From contig JADHLS010000393.1 of assembly GCA_016780605.1 (NCBI GenBank), forward strand, positions 1 to 5,792: a DNA stretch of 5,792 nt, read 5' to 3'. Under the pieces are notes generated by a model. That model saw nothing but the letters and a program-made list of their open reading frames with translations, had not been told where the DNA came from and made no database searches. Positions 1 through 5,792 of this stretch are shown here, in pieces; position 1 is the first letter of the stretch, and the number at the start of each line of letters is the position of its first letter. This DNA is from Reyranella sp. (GTDB lineage: Bacteria; Pseudomonadota; Alphaproteobacteria; Reyranellales; Reyranellaceae). The position numbers and the translations under genes were made by a program.

Positions 1-1184
1 AGATGACCGGCGCCCGGGCCGATGCCGAAGCCGTGACCGCTGAATCCCGCGGCCAGGACGAGGCCCGGCAGACCCGGCACCTCGCCGATGCCCGGGATGC
101 CGTCTGGCGTGCTGTCGATGTAGCCGGCCCAGGCGGCGGCGACCGGAGCGCCCTGCAATGCCGGCAGCAGGCTGCAGGCCCGGCGATATGTCTCGTCGAT
201 CTGTCGCCGATCAGGTGACGGATCGAGCGTGCGCATGCGCTCCATCGGCGATGGCGCGTCGGTGCGCCAGCGGTCGAGGCTCTCGAAGCTGGCGCGCCAG
301 CCTTCGAGGCCGCCGGGCGCCAGCGAGCGCCAACGCCGCACGAACATCGGCACGAACTCTCGCGCGAAGCGGAGCTTCTGCGGTGTCGGATCGACACGGC
401 CGCGGCCGCTGATCGCCAAGGTATAGCCGCCATCGCCGCGGCGCGTGACCGAGACAGCGCCGGTATGCAGGGCGTCCGGCACGTCCTGGTTCGTCGGCGC
501 GACGGCCAGGATGGACTGGCGCACCGAGGCTTGCGGGAAACGGAAGCCGACCTGGCGGCAGAAGGCGGACGCCCACGCACCGGCCGCAAGCACCACCGTC
601 CGCGTGCGGATGGTGCCGGCCTCGGCGATGACGCCGCTGACGCGGCCGCCCTCGATTTCCAGGCCACGCGCCGCGCACATCTGGTGCACGCTGCCACCGG
701 CCGCGACGATGGCGCGGGCCACGATCGGTCCGGCGCGCACAGGGTCGGCGATGCCGTCGGAGGCGGAGAACACGCCACCTTTCCATCGACGCCCGGTGGC
801 CTTGCCGCGCTCGGCCGCCTCCTCGGCGCCGAAGACGTGCGTCGTGAGGCCGAACGGTCGCGCCACATCGTTCCAGCGCGCCCAGGTCTCGATCTCGGCG
901 GCGTCGTCGCTGAGATAGAGCAGGCCACACCGCCGGAAGCCCACGTCTTCGCCGATCTCGGCCGCCAGCCGCTGCCACAGCGTCAGGCTTTCCATGGCCA
1001 TAGGCAGCTCGCGCGCATCGCGGTTCTGTTGCCGGCACCAGCCCCAATTGCGGCTCGACTGCTCGGCGGCGATGCGGCCCTTCTCGACCAGCGCCACCCG
1101 TACGCCGCGACGCGCCAGATAATAGGCGGCGAAGACGCCGACAATGCCGCCGCCGATCACCACGATGTCGGCGGACGTCGGCAT
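1..1184 (-). CDS. FAD-dependent oxidoreductase, DadA/D-amino-acid-oxidase family (3' end outside window)
   Basis: The minus-strand frame is open from the ATG at 1184 to the window edge, giving 394 codons without a stop. It begins with a Rossmann fold: IVVIGGGIVG at residues 7-16 holds the GxGxxG dinucleotide motif, and E34 (ALVEKG) ends the second strand, where it usually binds the FAD ribose. An NWGWCRQQNRD motif at 46-56, a second nucleotide-contact stretch (VVLAAGAWA, 197-205) and the C-terminal AAGFSGHGFGIGPGAGH (378-394) are typical of the DAO fold. Known members oxidise amino acids or secondary amines to imines, reducing FAD. The substrate cannot be read from sequence; a D-amino-acid or N-substituted amino-acid dehydrogenase is likely. 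Members of this type are usually about 430 residues, so roughly 30-45 are missing. The ATG at 1184 places the FAD motif at the usual distance from the N-terminus, but no Shine-Dalgarno precedes it. In-frame GTG and TTG codons a little upstream would only add a non-conserved leader. It is transcribed divergently from the binding-protein genes. Confidence 0.88.
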   Translation of the reverse strand, partial: MPTSADIVVIGGGIVGVFAAYYLARRGVRVALVEKGRIAAEQSSRNWGWCRQQNRDARELPMAMESLTLWQRLAAEIGEDVGFRRCGLLYLSDDAAEIETWARWNDVARPFGLTTHVFGAEEAAERGKATGRRWKGGVFSASDGIADPVRAGPIVARAIVAAGGSVHQMCAARGLEIEGGRVSGVIAEAGTIRTRTVVLAAGAWASAFCRQVGFRFPQASVRQSILAVAPTNQDVPDALHTGAVSVTRRGDGGYTLAISGRGRVDPTPQKLRFAREFVPMFVRRWRSLAPGGLEGWRASFESLDRWRTDAPSPMERMRTLDPSPDRRQIDETYRRACSLLPALQGAPVAAAWAGYIDSTPDGIPGIGEVPGLPGLVLAAGFSGHGFGIGPGAGH

Positions 1185-1396
1185 GGTGGGAGAGGTCTCG
1201 ATATGGAGCAACGGCGCCGGCACCAGGAGTCTGTAGCACCCGCGCTGCGGAGGAATTCACCAAACTGACGGTGGCGGGCAGTGGTTATCGCTGGATCGAT
1301 CACGCAGGATTTACGCCTCGACGGCGTTAATAGGCTGGACTGGCATGCGCCGTGCAGCACCGACTGCGTCTCGACAACGTGCGCGATGGAGGCCTG
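1185..1396. promoter_or_regulatory. Divergent intergenic region, presumed promoters for both flanking genes
   Basis: These 212 bases separate the start codons of the flavoprotein (minus) and the first binding-protein gene (plus), so promoters for both directions should lie here. I found no convincing -35/-10 pair. AT-richer patches stand out from the GC-rich background around 1308-1313 and 1327-1332 (TTAATA), and the short perfect palindrome GATCGATC sits at 1294-1301. GTGCAGCAC at 1353-1361 is a small dyad. None is long enough to name a regulator. No protein-coding frame here has support: the upstream extension of the binding-protein frame to about 1352 would only lengthen the signal peptide with a charged leader. 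The promoter role is inferred from gene orientation alone. Confidence 0.4.
1388..1392 (+). promoter_or_regulatory. Ribosome binding site of the first binding-protein gene
   Basis: GGAGG lies four bases before the ATG at 1397. It supports that start over an in-frame upstream GTG at 1352. The signal peptide also begins properly at 1397: Met, a basic stretch (RSKTR), then a hydrophobic core. Confidence 0.7.
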
Positions 1397-2911
1397 ATGA
1401 GATCGAAAACCCGCAGTGCGGTTCTTGCCCTCGCTTTCTGCCTGGCCGCGGGGACCGCTTCGGCGCAGAGCCATTTGCGCATCGGTTTGGGCGACGATCC
1501 CGACGGCCTCGATCCCACCACCTCGCGCTTCTACACCACGCGCATCGTCTTCGCGGCGCTTTGCGACAAGCTCTTCGACATCGACGAGAAGGGCGCGATC
1601 GTGCCGCAACTGGCGCTCTCCTCCGATACCTCGGCCGACGGCAAGACCGTCACGATCAAGCTCCGGCCCGGCGTGAAGTTCCATGACGGCGAGCCGGTCG
1701 ACGCGGCCGCGGCCAAGTACAGCCTCGATCGGCACATGAACATGAAGGGCTCGTTCCGCAAGCCCGAGCTCGCCGCCGTCGACACCGTCGAGGTCGTCGA
1801 TCCGCTGACCGTGAAGCTCAACCTCAAGCAGCCGTTCTCGCCGCTGCTGGCGCAGCTCACCGACCGCTCGGGCATGCTGGTCTCGCCCAAGGCCGCCGAG
1901 TCGGCGGGTGACAAGTTCGCCCTGAAGCCGGTGTGCGCCGGCCCCTACAAGTTCGTCGAGCGCATCCCGCAGGACAAGATCGTGCTCGAGAGGTTCGCCG
2001 ATTACTGGAACAAGGACCACGTCTTCATCGACAAGATCACCTACCTGCCGATCGTCGACAGCACCGTGCGCCTCGCCAACCTGCGCTCGGGCGGGCTGGA
2101 CCTGATGGAGCGGCTGCTCGCCACCGACATCAAGACCGTGCGCGACGATCCCAGGCTCAAGCTCAGCACGGCGGTGTCGCTCGGCTTCTGGGCCCTGCTG
2201 GTCAATGTCGCCAACGGGCCCAAGGCCGACAATCCGCTGGGCAAGGACGCCCGCGTGCGCCAGGCGTTCGATCTGTCGATCGACCGCGAGGCCCTGAACC
2301 AGGTCGTGTTCAACGGCGAGTTCGTGCCGGGCAACCAGTGGGTCAATCCGCAGAGCCCGTGGTACATGAAGGAGTTCCCCATTCCCAAGCGCGACATCGC
2401 CAAGGCCAAGGCTCTCATGAAGGAAGCGGGCGTGACCGGCCGGCTCACCATCGATTTCATGGTCGCCAACAATCCCGAGCTGCGCCAGGCCGCCGAGGTC
2501 CTGCAGTCGATGGTGGCCGAGGCCGGCTTCGACCTGAAGATCCGCGTGGTCGAGGCGGCGACCGGCCTCAAGGCGGCCGAGGACGGCGACTTCCAGCTCT
2601 ACGAGAACCTGTGGAGCGGGCGTGTCGATCCCGACGGCAACACCGTGCTTTACCAGACCTGTGGCTCGCCGCTGAATACCGGCCGTTACTGCGACAAGGA
2701 GATCGACGAGTGGCACAAGGAGGCGCGCGCCTCCAACGACTTCGCCACGCGCAAGAAGGTCTACGAGAAGATCGCCGCCAAGTTCCTGGCCAACGGCTGG
2801 ATGATCTACATCTACCATCCACAGTACCTGATCGCGCACACCGCGAAGGTGGAGGGCTTCAAGCCGATTCCCGACGGCTTGATCCGCGTCATGGATGTGA
2901 AGCTGAAGTAG
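1397..2911 (+). CDS. ABC transporter substrate-binding protein, family 5 (first tandem copy)
   Basis: A 504-residue periplasmic solute-binding protein of the SBP_bac_5 (DppA/OppA-like, cluster C) family, which captures peptides or related amino compounds and delivers them to an inner-membrane ABC permease. The N-terminus is a classical signal peptide: basic RSKTR, a hydrophobic core, and a signal peptidase I site at ASA|Q after residue 23. C15 is not in a lipobox (LAFC has Phe before Cys), so the mature protein should be soluble. The family signature DGKTVTIKLRPGVKFHDGEP lies at 81-100, PVCAGPYKFVER at 178-189, ADYWNKD at 201-207 and WSGRVDPDGN at 406-415. Four cysteines remain after cleavage (C56, C180, C422, C432). 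The length is usual for the family. It is followed after nine bases by a paralogue of equal length, probably in one operon. Ligand unknown: dipeptide, oligopeptide, opine or N-acyl amino acid are all possible. No permease or ATPase gene is in view. Confidence 0.93.
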   Translation: MRSKTRSAVLALAFCLAAGTASAQSHLRIGLGDDPDGLDPTTSRFYTTRIVFAALCDKLFDIDEKGAIVPQLALSSDTSADGKTVTIKLRPGVKFHDGEPVDAAAAKYSLDRHMNMKGSFRKPELAAVDTVEVVDPLTVKLNLKQPFSPLLAQLTDRSGMLVSPKAAESAGDKFALKPVCAGPYKFVERIPQDKIVLERFADYWNKDHVFIDKITYLPIVDSTVRLANLRSGGLDLMERLLATDIKTVRDDPRLKLSTAVSLGFWALLVNVANGPKADNPLGKDARVRQAFDLSIDREALNQVVFNGEFVPGNQWVNPQSPWYMKEFPIPKRDIAKAKALMKEAGVTGRLTIDFMVANNPELRQAAEVLQSMVAEAGFDLKIRVVEAATGLKAAEDGDFQLYENLWSGRVDPDGNTVLYQTCGSPLNTGRYCDKEIDEWHKEARASNDFATRKKVYEKIAAKFLANGWMIYIYHPQYLIAHTAKVEGFKPIPDGLIRVMDVKLK

Positions 2912-2913
2912 GA
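2910..2913 (+). promoter_or_regulatory. Ribosome binding site of the second binding-protein gene, overlapping the preceding stop
   Basis: AGGA begins inside the TAG stop codon (2909-2911) of the first binding-protein gene and is seven bases from the ATG at 2921. This tight arrangement supports co-transcription and probably translational coupling, and fixes the start at 2921, which also gives an intact signal peptide. Confidence 0.6.
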
Positions 2914-2920
2914 CCCGCCG

Positions 2921-4435
2921 ATGTTGCCTACCATCCGTCGCGTCGCGGCAACGCTGTCGTTGTGCCTGGCCGCCAGCAACGCCTTCGCCCAAGGCCATTT
3001 GCGCATCGGCATCGGCGACGATCCCGACGTGCTCGACCCGTCGCTATCGCGCACCTACACCGCGCGCATCGTCTTCGCCAGCCTGTGCGACAAGCTGTTC
3101 GAGATCGACGAGAAGGCCAACATCGTCCCGCAACTCGCCACCGGCCACGAGGTCTCGGAGGACGGCAAGACCGTCATCATCAAGCTGCGGTCGGGCGTGA
3201 AGTTCCACGACGGCGAGGCCTTCGACGCGACCGCCGCCAAGTACAGTCTCGACCGCCATCTCACCATGAAAGGCTCGTTCCGCAAGCCCGAGCTTGCCCA
3301 GGTCGACGCTGTCGAGGTGGTCGATCCCTCGACCATCAGGCTCAACCTCAAGACGCCCTTCTCGCCGCTGCTGGCCCAGCTCACCGACCGTGCCGGCATG
3401 ATGGTCTCGCCCAAGGCGGCCGAGGCGGCGGGCGACAAGTTCGGCCTGAAGCCGGTGTGCGCCGGACCCTACAAATTCGTCGAGCGCGTCCAGCAGGACC
3501 GCATCGTCGTCGAGAAGTTCGCCGACTACTGGAACAAGGATCAGGTCTTCATCGACAAGATCACCTACCTGCCGATCGTCGACGCCACGGTGCGGCTCGC
3601 CAACCTGCGGTCGGGCGGCCTCGACATGATGGAACGCGTGCTCGCCACCGACATCAAGACGGTGCGCGACGACGCCAGGCTCAAGCTCAGCAAGGCCGTC
3701 TCGATCGGCTGGTTCGGGCTCATGGTGAACGTGGCCAACGGTCCCAAGGCCGACAATCCACTGGGCAAGGATCCACGTGTGCGCCAGGCCTTCGACCTTT
3801 CGATTGATCGTGAGGCGCTGAACCAGGTCGTGTTCAACGGCGAGTTCGTGCCGGGCAACCAGTGGGTCAATCCGCAGAACTTCTACTATCAGCAGAAATT
3901 TCCCGTCCCGAAGCGCGACATCGCCAAGGCAAAGGCGCTGCTCAAAGAGGCCGGCGTCACGGGCCGCATCCCGATCGACTTCATGGTCAGCAACACGCCC
4001 GAGACGCGAGCTGTCGCCGAGGTGGTGCAGTCGATGGTGGCCGAGGCCGGCTTCGACCTCAGGATCCGCGTCACCGAGGTCGCCACCGCCCTGAAGCAGG
4101 GCGAGGACGGCGAGTTCCAGCTTTATATGAACACCTGGAGCGGGCGCATCGACCCCGACGGCAACTCGGTGATCTACCAGATGTGCGGTGCGCCGCAGAA
4201 CATGGGCAAGTATTGCAGCAGGGAAGTCGACAGCCTGCACGAGCAGGCCCGTGCCGTGACCGACCCGACGGCGCGCAAGGCGATCTACGAGAAGCTCACC
4301 GAGAAGTTCCTGGCCGACGGCTGGATCTTCTACCTCTACCACCCGCAGTACCTGATCGCGCACACCAACCGGGTCGAGGGCTTCAAGCCGATGCCCGATG
4401 GCCTGCTGCGCGTGACTGGGGTGAAGCTGAAGTAG
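2921..4435 (+). CDS. ABC transporter substrate-binding protein, family 5 (second tandem copy)
   Basis: A second 504-residue SBP_bac_5 protein and close paralogue of the one just upstream. The two align end to end without gaps. By my hand count about 370 of 480 mature residues are identical (about 77%), but only about 10 of 24 in the signal peptide. The signal peptide has a basic/hydrophobic start and an AFA|Q cleavage site after residue 23; C15 in LSLC is not a lipobox. Family motifs are kept: DGKTVIIKLRSGVKFHDGE (81-99), PVCAGPYKFVER (178-189), WSGRIDPDGN (406-415), and all four mature cysteines (C56, C180, C422, C432). Differences cluster at 262-268 (IGWFGLM), 320-327 (NFYYQQKF), 403-405 and 421-429, loops that may face the ligand. 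The likely role is the same transporter with a different or wider ligand range, or a second transporter; this is inference. The stop codon directly touches a palindromic repeat. Confidence 0.93.
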   Translation: MLPTIRRVAATLSLCLAASNAFAQGHLRIGIGDDPDVLDPSLSRTYTARIVFASLCDKLFEIDEKANIVPQLATGHEVSEDGKTVIIKLRSGVKFHDGEAFDATAAKYSLDRHLTMKGSFRKPELAQVDAVEVVDPSTIRLNLKTPFSPLLAQLTDRAGMMVSPKAAEAAGDKFGLKPVCAGPYKFVERVQQDRIVVEKFADYWNKDQVFIDKITYLPIVDATVRLANLRSGGLDMMERVLATDIKTVRDDARLKLSKAVSIGWFGLMVNVANGPKADNPLGKDPRVRQAFDLSIDREALNQVVFNGEFVPGNQWVNPQNFYYQQKFPVPKRDIAKAKALLKEAGVTGRIPIDFMVSNTPETRAVAEVVQSMVAEAGFDLRIRVTEVATALKQGEDGEFQLYMNTWSGRIDPDGNSVIYQMCGAPQNMGKYCSREVDSLHEQARAVTDPTARKAIYEKLTEKFLADGWIFYLYHPQYLIAHTNRVEGFKPMPDGLLRVTGVKLK

Positions 4436-4550
4436 TCTTGCCGGACCGCGGGCCTCCAACGCCGCATCGACCGGAGGTCGATGCGGCTCTCCACGCTCAT
4501 GCTCTTCGTCTTTGCTGGGAGCGCGCCTGGAGGCCCGCGGTCCGGCAAGA
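4436..4550. repeat. Palindromic intergenic element, complete copy (23-base perfect arms)
   Basis: Positions 4436-4458 and 4528-4550 are perfect reverse complements (23 of 23). The left arm starts TCTTGCCGGACCGCGG and the right arm ends CCGCGGTCCGGCAAGA. The 69 bases between them hold a second perfect hairpin. The left arm begins on the base after the upstream gene's TAG, and the right arm ends one base before the convergent deacetylase gene's stop, so the element makes up practically the whole gap. There is no T-run after either arm, so it is not a textbook intrinsic terminator. A transcript from either side would still fold into a very stable stem, which could shield mRNA ends or help Rho-independent release. 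A second, diverged copy lies at 5733. There is no transposase gene and no obvious target-site duplication. It may be a REP/BIME-like or MITE-like repeat; the family was not identified. Confidence 0.85.
4461..4487. repeat. Inner hairpin nested in the palindromic element
   Basis: GCCGCATCGACC (4461-4472) and GGTCGATGCGGC (4476-4487) are perfect 12-base complements around a three-base GGA loop. The hairpin sits off centre inside the outer stem, next to the left arm, so the folded element would be an outer stem with a branched, asymmetric head. The segment CCGCATC occurs at the same distance from the arm start in the second copy of the element, so this part is at least partly shared. Confidence 0.75.
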
Positions 4551-4551
4551 A

Positions 4552-5721
4552 TCAATCCCTACAGCACCACTCGACCATCCGCCGCATGAAGCCCTCGCAG
4601 GCGTCGATCTGGGAGGCGAGGATGAACTCGTTGGGCTGGTGGGCCTGGGCGATGTCGCCCGGGCCGCAGACCACGGTCGGCACGCCCCATGTCTTGCGGA
4701 AGATGCCGGCCTCGGTGCCGTAGACCACGCTGCCCACGGTGTTGGATCCCGACCAGCTGCGGGCCAGCGCCTTGGCCTCGTCGTTGCCCTCCGAGGAGAA
4801 AGCCGGCGTCGAGGAGCGCAGCACGGTTTCGATCGTCGCCGCCGGATGCTTGGCCTTCATCTTGGGCAGCAGCTCCGTCTTCAGCCATTCCATGGCGCGA
4901 TTGCCCAGCGCCTCGATCGGCAGGCCCGGCAGCTCGCGATAGCCCCACAGGACCTCGCATTCACGCGCCAGGATGTTGCCCGCGGTGCCGCCGACGATGG
5001 TGCCGACATTGAAGGTCGCCGCCGCCGGCATGAACTCGCTCTGCTTCGGCGCCTTGGCGTCGAGCTCGTCCTGAACCGTGTTGAGGTAGTGGACGAACTC
5101 GCCGGCGAAATGGATGGCGCTGACGCCGAGATGGGTCATCGAGGAGTGCGCCTCGAAGCCGGTGAACTTGGTGATGTAGATCTGCGCGCCCTTGTGGGCA
5201 TGGACCACCGTCATCATGGTCGGCTCGCCGATGATGATGGCGCGTGGTTTCGGCACCTCGCTCGCCATGCGCGCGGCCAGGCCATGGGCGCCGATGCAGC
5301 CCACCTCCTCGTCGTAGCTCAGCGCAAAGTGGATCGGCTTCTTGAGCTTCGCCTGCTTGAACTCGGGCAACATGGCGAGGCCGATGGCGTAGAACGCCTT
5401 CATGTCGCAGGTGCCGCGGCCGTAGTACTTGCCGTCCTTCAAGGTCAGCGTCCAGGGATCGGTGTCCCACGGCTGGCCGTCGACCGGCACCACGTCGGTG
5501 TGGCCGGAGAGCACGACGCCGTCCTTCACATCGGGTCCGACGGTGGCGAAGAGATTGGCCTTCTTGCCATCCTCGCTCGGCACCAGCTTGCTGTCGATGC
5601 CGTGGTCCTGAAGATACTTCTGCACGTACTCGATCAACGCCAGGTTGGAATTGCGCGAGGTGGTGTCGAACGCCACGAGACGGCGCAGCATTTCGACGGA
5701 AGCGACGATCTCCCCTGCCAT
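4552..5721 (-). CDS. argE: ArgE-type M20 metallohydrolase (acetylornithine deacetylase family)
   Basis: A 389-residue cytoplasmic M20 enzyme; E. coli ArgE is 383. Family members hydrolyse the amide bond of N-acetylornithine or other N-acyl amino acids with a two-metal centre. The expected residues are present: H74 and D76 in SGHTDVVPV, bridging D106 in GRGTCDMK, the catalytic base E138 and ligand E139 in YDEEVG, E166 in GEPT, and H361 in AHQPNEF near the C-terminus. The dimerisation (lid) domain spans roughly 175-290, with GFEAHSSM and its conserved H192, and NVGTIVGGTAGNILA at 238-252. No signal peptide. The ATG at 5721 has a strong Shine-Dalgarno. The gene converges on the binding-protein pair and is bracketed by two copies of a palindromic repeat. 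The whole-length resemblance is to ArgE, but rhizobia-like genomes often carry several such paralogues. A catabolic N-acyl amino acid or peptide hydrolase is therefore a real alternative to arginine biosynthesis. Confidence 0.9.
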   Translation of the reverse strand: MAGEIVASVEMLRRLVAFDTTSRNSNLALIEYVQKYLQDHGIDSKLVPSEDGKKANLFATVGPDVKDGVVLSGHTDVVPVDGQPWDTDPWTLTLKDGKYYGRGTCDMKAFYAIGLAMLPEFKQAKLKKPIHFALSYDEEVGCIGAHGLAARMASEVPKPRAIIIGEPTMMTVVHAHKGAQIYITKFTGFEAHSSMTHLGVSAIHFAGEFVHYLNTVQDELDAKAPKQSEFMPAAATFNVGTIVGGTAGNILARECEVLWGYRELPGLPIEALGNRAMEWLKTELLPKMKAKHPAATIETVLRSSTPAFSSEGNDEAKALARSWSGSNTVGSVVYGTEAGIFRKTWGVPTVVCGPGDIAQAHQPNEFILASQIDACEGFMRRMVEWCCRD

Positions 5722-5725
5722 AGTA

Positions 5726-5731
5726 CTCCTT
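5726..5731 (-). promoter_or_regulatory. Ribosome binding site of the ArgE-type gene
   Basis: AAGGAG on the minus strand ends four bases before the ATG at 5721, supporting that start. Only one base separates it from the end of the palindromic repeat, so the repeat forms the immediate 5' side of the ribosome binding site. Confidence 0.7.
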
Positions 5732-5732
5732 G

Positions 5733-5792
5733 TCTTGCCGGAGCGCGGACCTCCAGGTCCGCATCATGATCATGAGCGGACCTGGAGGTCCG
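5733..5792. repeat. Palindromic intergenic element, second copy, cut by the window edge
   Basis: The first 33 bases match the start of the complete copy at 4436 at 28 positions: the same TCTTGCCGGA start, the same CGCGG and CCTCCA blocks, and CCGCATC at the same offset. Positions 5746-5762 and 5776-5792 are perfect 17-base reverse complements. The loop holds its own palindrome, TCATGATCATGA (5764-5775). If the symmetry continues, the right arm should end near 5805, outside the window. The interior is much shorter than in the first copy (27 bases between the 23-base arms against 69). There is no coding content. Any promoter of the ArgE-type gene must lie inside or beyond this element. Confidence 0.75.

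Noticed and set aside
211..1268. Open frames at minus 211-1263 and plus 465-1268
   Set aside because: Both overlap the DAO-family frame that starts at 1184 on the minus strand and is open to the edge. Only that frame has the FAD motifs; the others are low-complexity Arg/Gly-rich.
1294..1361. Short dyads GATCGATC and GTGCAGCAC in the divergent intergenic region as operators
   Set aside because: Eight- and nine-base palindromes are expected by chance here, and nothing ties them to a regulator.
1352..1396. Earlier start for the first binding protein at the GTG at 1352
   Set aside because: It would put a charged leader before the signal peptide. The ATG at 1397 has a GGAGG four bases upstream and a normal signal peptide.
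1397..1470. Lipoprotein signal from C15 in either binding protein
   Set aside because: The residues before Cys (LAF and LSL) do not fit a lipobox, and a good signal peptidase I site follows (ASA|Q, AFA|Q).
4436..4550. Classical Rho-independent terminator
   Set aside because: The stem is strong but neither arm is followed by a run of T on either strand; it was therefore listed as a repeat with possible 3'-end function.
4432..4550. GTAG tetranucleotide before the first palindrome as a RAYT-type REP signature
   Set aside because: The GTAG at 4432-4435 includes the stop codon of the gene and is absent before the second copy, so it is probably coincidence.
1157..4555. Long open frames on both strands across the binding-protein genes, e.g. 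minus 1157-2998, plus 1933-3807 and minus 3044-4555
   Set aside because: They are shadows caused by GC-rich third positions. Their translations are rich in Arg, Gly, Ala and His with no recognisable domain, and the real frames there carry signal peptides and family motifs.
3862..5769. Plus-strand 635-residue open frame over the end of the second binding protein and the ArgE-type gene
   Set aside because: It runs antisense to a gene with complete M20 catalytic residues and crosses the palindromic repeat; its translation has no domain character.

Overview
The window looks like a GC-rich alphaproteobacterial chromosome. The GC content appears well above 60% by eye, third positions are mostly G or C, and non-coding frames stay open for long stretches. 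The protein subfamilies (family 5 solute-binding proteins with a PVCAGPYKF motif, a DadA-like flavoprotein with an NWGWCRQQNRD motif, an ArgE-type M20 deacetylase) are ones I associate with Bradyrhizobium- or Reyranella-like soil and water bacteria. That placement is from memory and was not searched.

Layout from left to right: (1) a partial FAD-dependent amino-acid oxidase/dehydrogenase on the minus strand (1-1184), whose last few dozen residues lie beyond the left edge; (2) a 212-base divergent intergenic region; (3) two tandem plus-strand genes (1397-2911 and 2921-4435) for periplasmic family 5 ABC-transporter solute-binding proteins; (4) a convergent gap of 116 bases filled almost entirely by a nested palindromic element; (5) an ArgE-type M20 metallopeptidase/deacetylase on the minus strand (4552-5721); (6) a second copy of the palindrome next to that gene's ribosome binding site, cut by the right edge. 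No gap exceeds 300 bases, and no RNA gene, CRISPR array or transposase gene is visible.

The gene set suggests uptake and breakdown of peptides or N-acylated amino acids: capture in the periplasm by the two binding proteins, hydrolysis of an amide bond by the M20 enzyme, and oxidative deamination by the flavoprotein. This is inference from context. The permease and ATPase genes that the binding proteins need are not in the window.

The most notable signals are two. First, there are two copies of a palindromic intergenic repeat with 23-base arms, which bracket the M20 gene and abut gene ends almost exactly. Second, there is a recent-looking tandem duplication of the binding-protein gene: both proteins are 504 residues, align without gaps and are about 77% identical in the mature part, with one 61-base stretch of complete DNA identity that suggests gene conversion. 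I see no clear evidence of an entirely new biological system.
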